A stretch of DNA of 6,008 bases from positions 1-6,008 of the forward strand of contig VBEQ01000064.1 of assembly GCA_005881235.1 (NCBI GenBank). The letters run 5' to 3'. Each line of letters opens with the position of its first letter. Position 1 is the first letter of the stretch. This DNA comes from Chloroflexota bacterium. Its GTDB lineage: Bacteria; Chloroflexota; Dormibacteria; CF-121. Of this stretch, positions 4,995-6,008 are shown piece by piece. The position numbers were made by a program, and so were the translations under genes. The notes beneath the pieces are model-generated. The model had not been told where the DNA came from, did not search any database, and saw only the letters and a list, made by a program, of their open reading frames with translations.

Positions 4995-5936
4995 TCAGGA
5001 GATCGAGGGTGTGGCGGCGTTCACGTCCTTGAGGTACGGCATCGCTTCTGAGCAGGGGACCTGGCTGGCGACGTAGGCGCCGGCCCAGTTCGCGCGCCGC
5101 ACCGCGGTTTCCAGGTCGATCCCGCGCAGCAGACCGTGCGCGACCGAGGCAAGAAATGCGTCGCCTGCGCCCAGGCCGTTGACGACCTCCATCCGGACCG
5201 GAGGCACTTCGACGACGCGATCGCCGTCGAATAACGCCGCGCCCTCACCGCCGCGCTTCAGGATGAGGACGCTCGGTCCGAGCGCCCGCAGGTTTGCGAT
5301 CCCCTGGCGCGGGTCCTCGTCACCGGTTGCGGCGCGGACTTCGTCTTCGTTGCCCACGACGATGTTGGCACGCGGTAAGGCGGCGCGGACGGCACGGCGG
5401 TATGCGTCCGCTCCAGACCAGAAGGTCGGACGGTAGTCCAGGTCAAAGATCGTCGTGTGCCGGTGGCGCTCCAGGGCCGCCATGTGCGCTGCGCGGCTCC
5501 TGTCGCGCGCCAGGCCTGTGCCCGAGGCGAGCAGGATGGGCGCGTCGGCAACCGCGTCCAGATCGAAGTCGTCCGTCGTTAACTCCCAGTCCGGGCAGGT
5601 CGGCGTTCGATAGAAGAGCAGGGGAAAGCGATCCGGTGGCCAGATCTCGCAGAAGACGACGGGTGTGTTCAGGGTGTGGTCGATGCGGAGCCAGCCCGCG
5701 TCCACACCCTCAGCCGTGAGAAAGTCGCGGATGAACTCGCCGTGCCCATCGTCGCCAACTTTGCTGACGATCGCCGTCCGCACCTGCAATCGAGCCAGGC
5801 CCGTGGAGACATTGCCGGCGAAGCCGCCCACGTAGCGGACATAGTTCCGTTGCTCGCGCAATGGCGTTCGGATCTGCGCCGGGTAGATGTCTGCGCTGAG
5901 CCGGCCCATCACGACGACCTCGGGGCCGCTGCTCAT
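4995..5936 (-). CDS. iolC: PfkB-family sugar kinase, probable 5-dehydro-2-deoxygluconokinase (IolC-like)
   Basis: This cytoplasmic ribokinase/PfkB-family enzyme has 313 residues from ATG 5936, a normal length. IolC phosphorylates 5-dehydro-2-deoxy-D-gluconate in myo-inositol breakdown. The N-terminus carries GRLSADIYPAQ (11-21). The first PfkB signature region, YVGGFAGNVSTGLARLQ, is near residues 35-51. The substrate-lid segment VVFCEIWPPDRFPLLFYR and the stretch FDLDYRPTFW are what I associate with IolC rather than ribokinase or KDG kinase. The second PfkB signature, NGLGAGDAFLASVAHGLL, has GAGD at about 256-259, with Asp259 as catalytic base. ATG 5936 overlaps the upstream gene's TGA as ATGA, which favours it over the ATG at 5960 (eight residues longer), for which I see no ribosome site. 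The stop is TGA. The specific IolC assignment is inferred; another sugar-acid kinase is possible. The 143 bp between 4852 and 4994 hold only the terminator. Confidence 0.8.
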   Translation of the reverse strand: MSSGPEVVVMGRLSADIYPAQIRTPLREQRNYVRYVGGFAGNVSTGLARLQVRTAIVSKVGDDGHGEFIRDFLTAEGVDAGWLRIDHTLNTPVVFCEIWPPDRFPLLFYRTPTCPDWELTTDDFDLDAVADAPILLASGTGLARDRSRAAHMAALERHRHTTIFDLDYRPTFWSGADAYRRAVRAALPRANIVVGNEDEVRAATGDEDPRQGIANLRALGPSVLILKRGGEGAALFDGDRVVEVPPVRMEVVNGLGAGDAFLASVAHGLLRGIDLETAVRRANWAGAYVASQVPCSEAMPYLKDVNAATPSIS

Positions 5937-6008
5937 GTCTTTTTCCAATCCATCAGCCATTCATGGTCCGGGTCGGTCGTGAAGAGCCATTCGCGGACGG
6001 CGCCCGCC
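5933..6008 (-). CDS. C-terminal 24 codons of an unidentified gene upstream of the IolC-like kinase
   Basis: The minus strand from the right edge reads AVREWLFTTDPDHEWLMDWK, then KT and a TGA at 5935-5933. It is Trp-rich, and the codon pattern is protein-like. The stop overlaps the kinase start in an ATGA junction, typical of genes translated together. Too little is present to name the product. By context it may be another enzyme of the same sugar or inositol pathway. Confidence 0.6.
   Translation of the reverse strand, partial: AGAVREWLFTTDPDHEWLMDWKKT

Noticed and set aside
1..6008. tRNA, rRNA, CRISPR array, transposase or phage genes.
   Set aside because: I looked on both strands and saw no cloverleaf, spaced repeats, or transposase/integrase-like protein.

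Overview
This is a GC-rich bacterial window, with C/G-rich third codon positions, strong AAAGGAGG-type ribosome binding sites, tightly packed genes and one probable TTG start. Gene content (a CopC-CopD fusion, a major facilitator transporter, a split-barrel flavin/F420-type protein, GNAT, SnoaL, DsrE and an IolC-like kinase) fits a soil or freshwater Chloroflexota or Actinomycetota-like organism. The sequence alone does not fix the lineage.

Layout. At the left edge (1-290, minus) is the N-terminus of an unrecognised membrane protein. A minus-strand pair follows: a 12-helix MFS transporter (2874 to 1594) and, almost touching it, a CopC-CopD copper-resistance-type fusion (1591 to 410). The CopD part contains an in-frame, GC-rich palindromic repeat (about 470-530). 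A 92-bp divergent spacer separates this pair from a plus-strand cluster of four small genes: a pyridoxamine-phosphate-oxidase-like split-barrel protein (2967-3479), a GNAT acetyltransferase (3454-4002), a SnoaL-like protein (4048-4485) and a DsrE-family protein (4489-4851). A strong hairpin terminator (4874-4900) closes the cluster. On the right, reading leftwards, are the last 24 codons of an unidentified gene and, overlapping it by ATGA, an IolC-like sugar kinase of the PfkB family (5936 to 4995).

The main discovery is in the DsrE gene. Its frame is interrupted by one UGA (4729-4731) and then continues for 39 more sense codons to a TAG at 4849-4851. The UGA falls where a redox Cys would be expected, giving V-[UGA]-K-G-C, which is a U-x-x-C motif followed by A-E-A-R-G-V. 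Twelve nucleotides after the UGA a 7-bp hairpin begins, with a three-base loop starting with G. This matches the geometry of a bacterial SECIS element. The terminator lies 23 bp beyond the distal TAG rather than just after the UGA. UGA is also used as the normal stop of the MFS and IolC-like genes, so the code is not reassigned. The best reading is a DsrE-like selenoprotein of 120 residues with Sec81, which standard annotation would truncate to 80 residues. A nonsense mutation or sequencing error at a Cys codon is the main alternative. No selenocysteine machinery (selA, selB, selC, selD) lies in the window.

Functionally, the plus-strand cluster looks like a small redox or detoxification set, but no pathway can be assigned. 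The copper gene and the transporter next to it may work together in metal or organic-acid handling, which is inference only. The right-hand genes suggest an inositol or related sugar-acid catabolic operon continuing outside the window.
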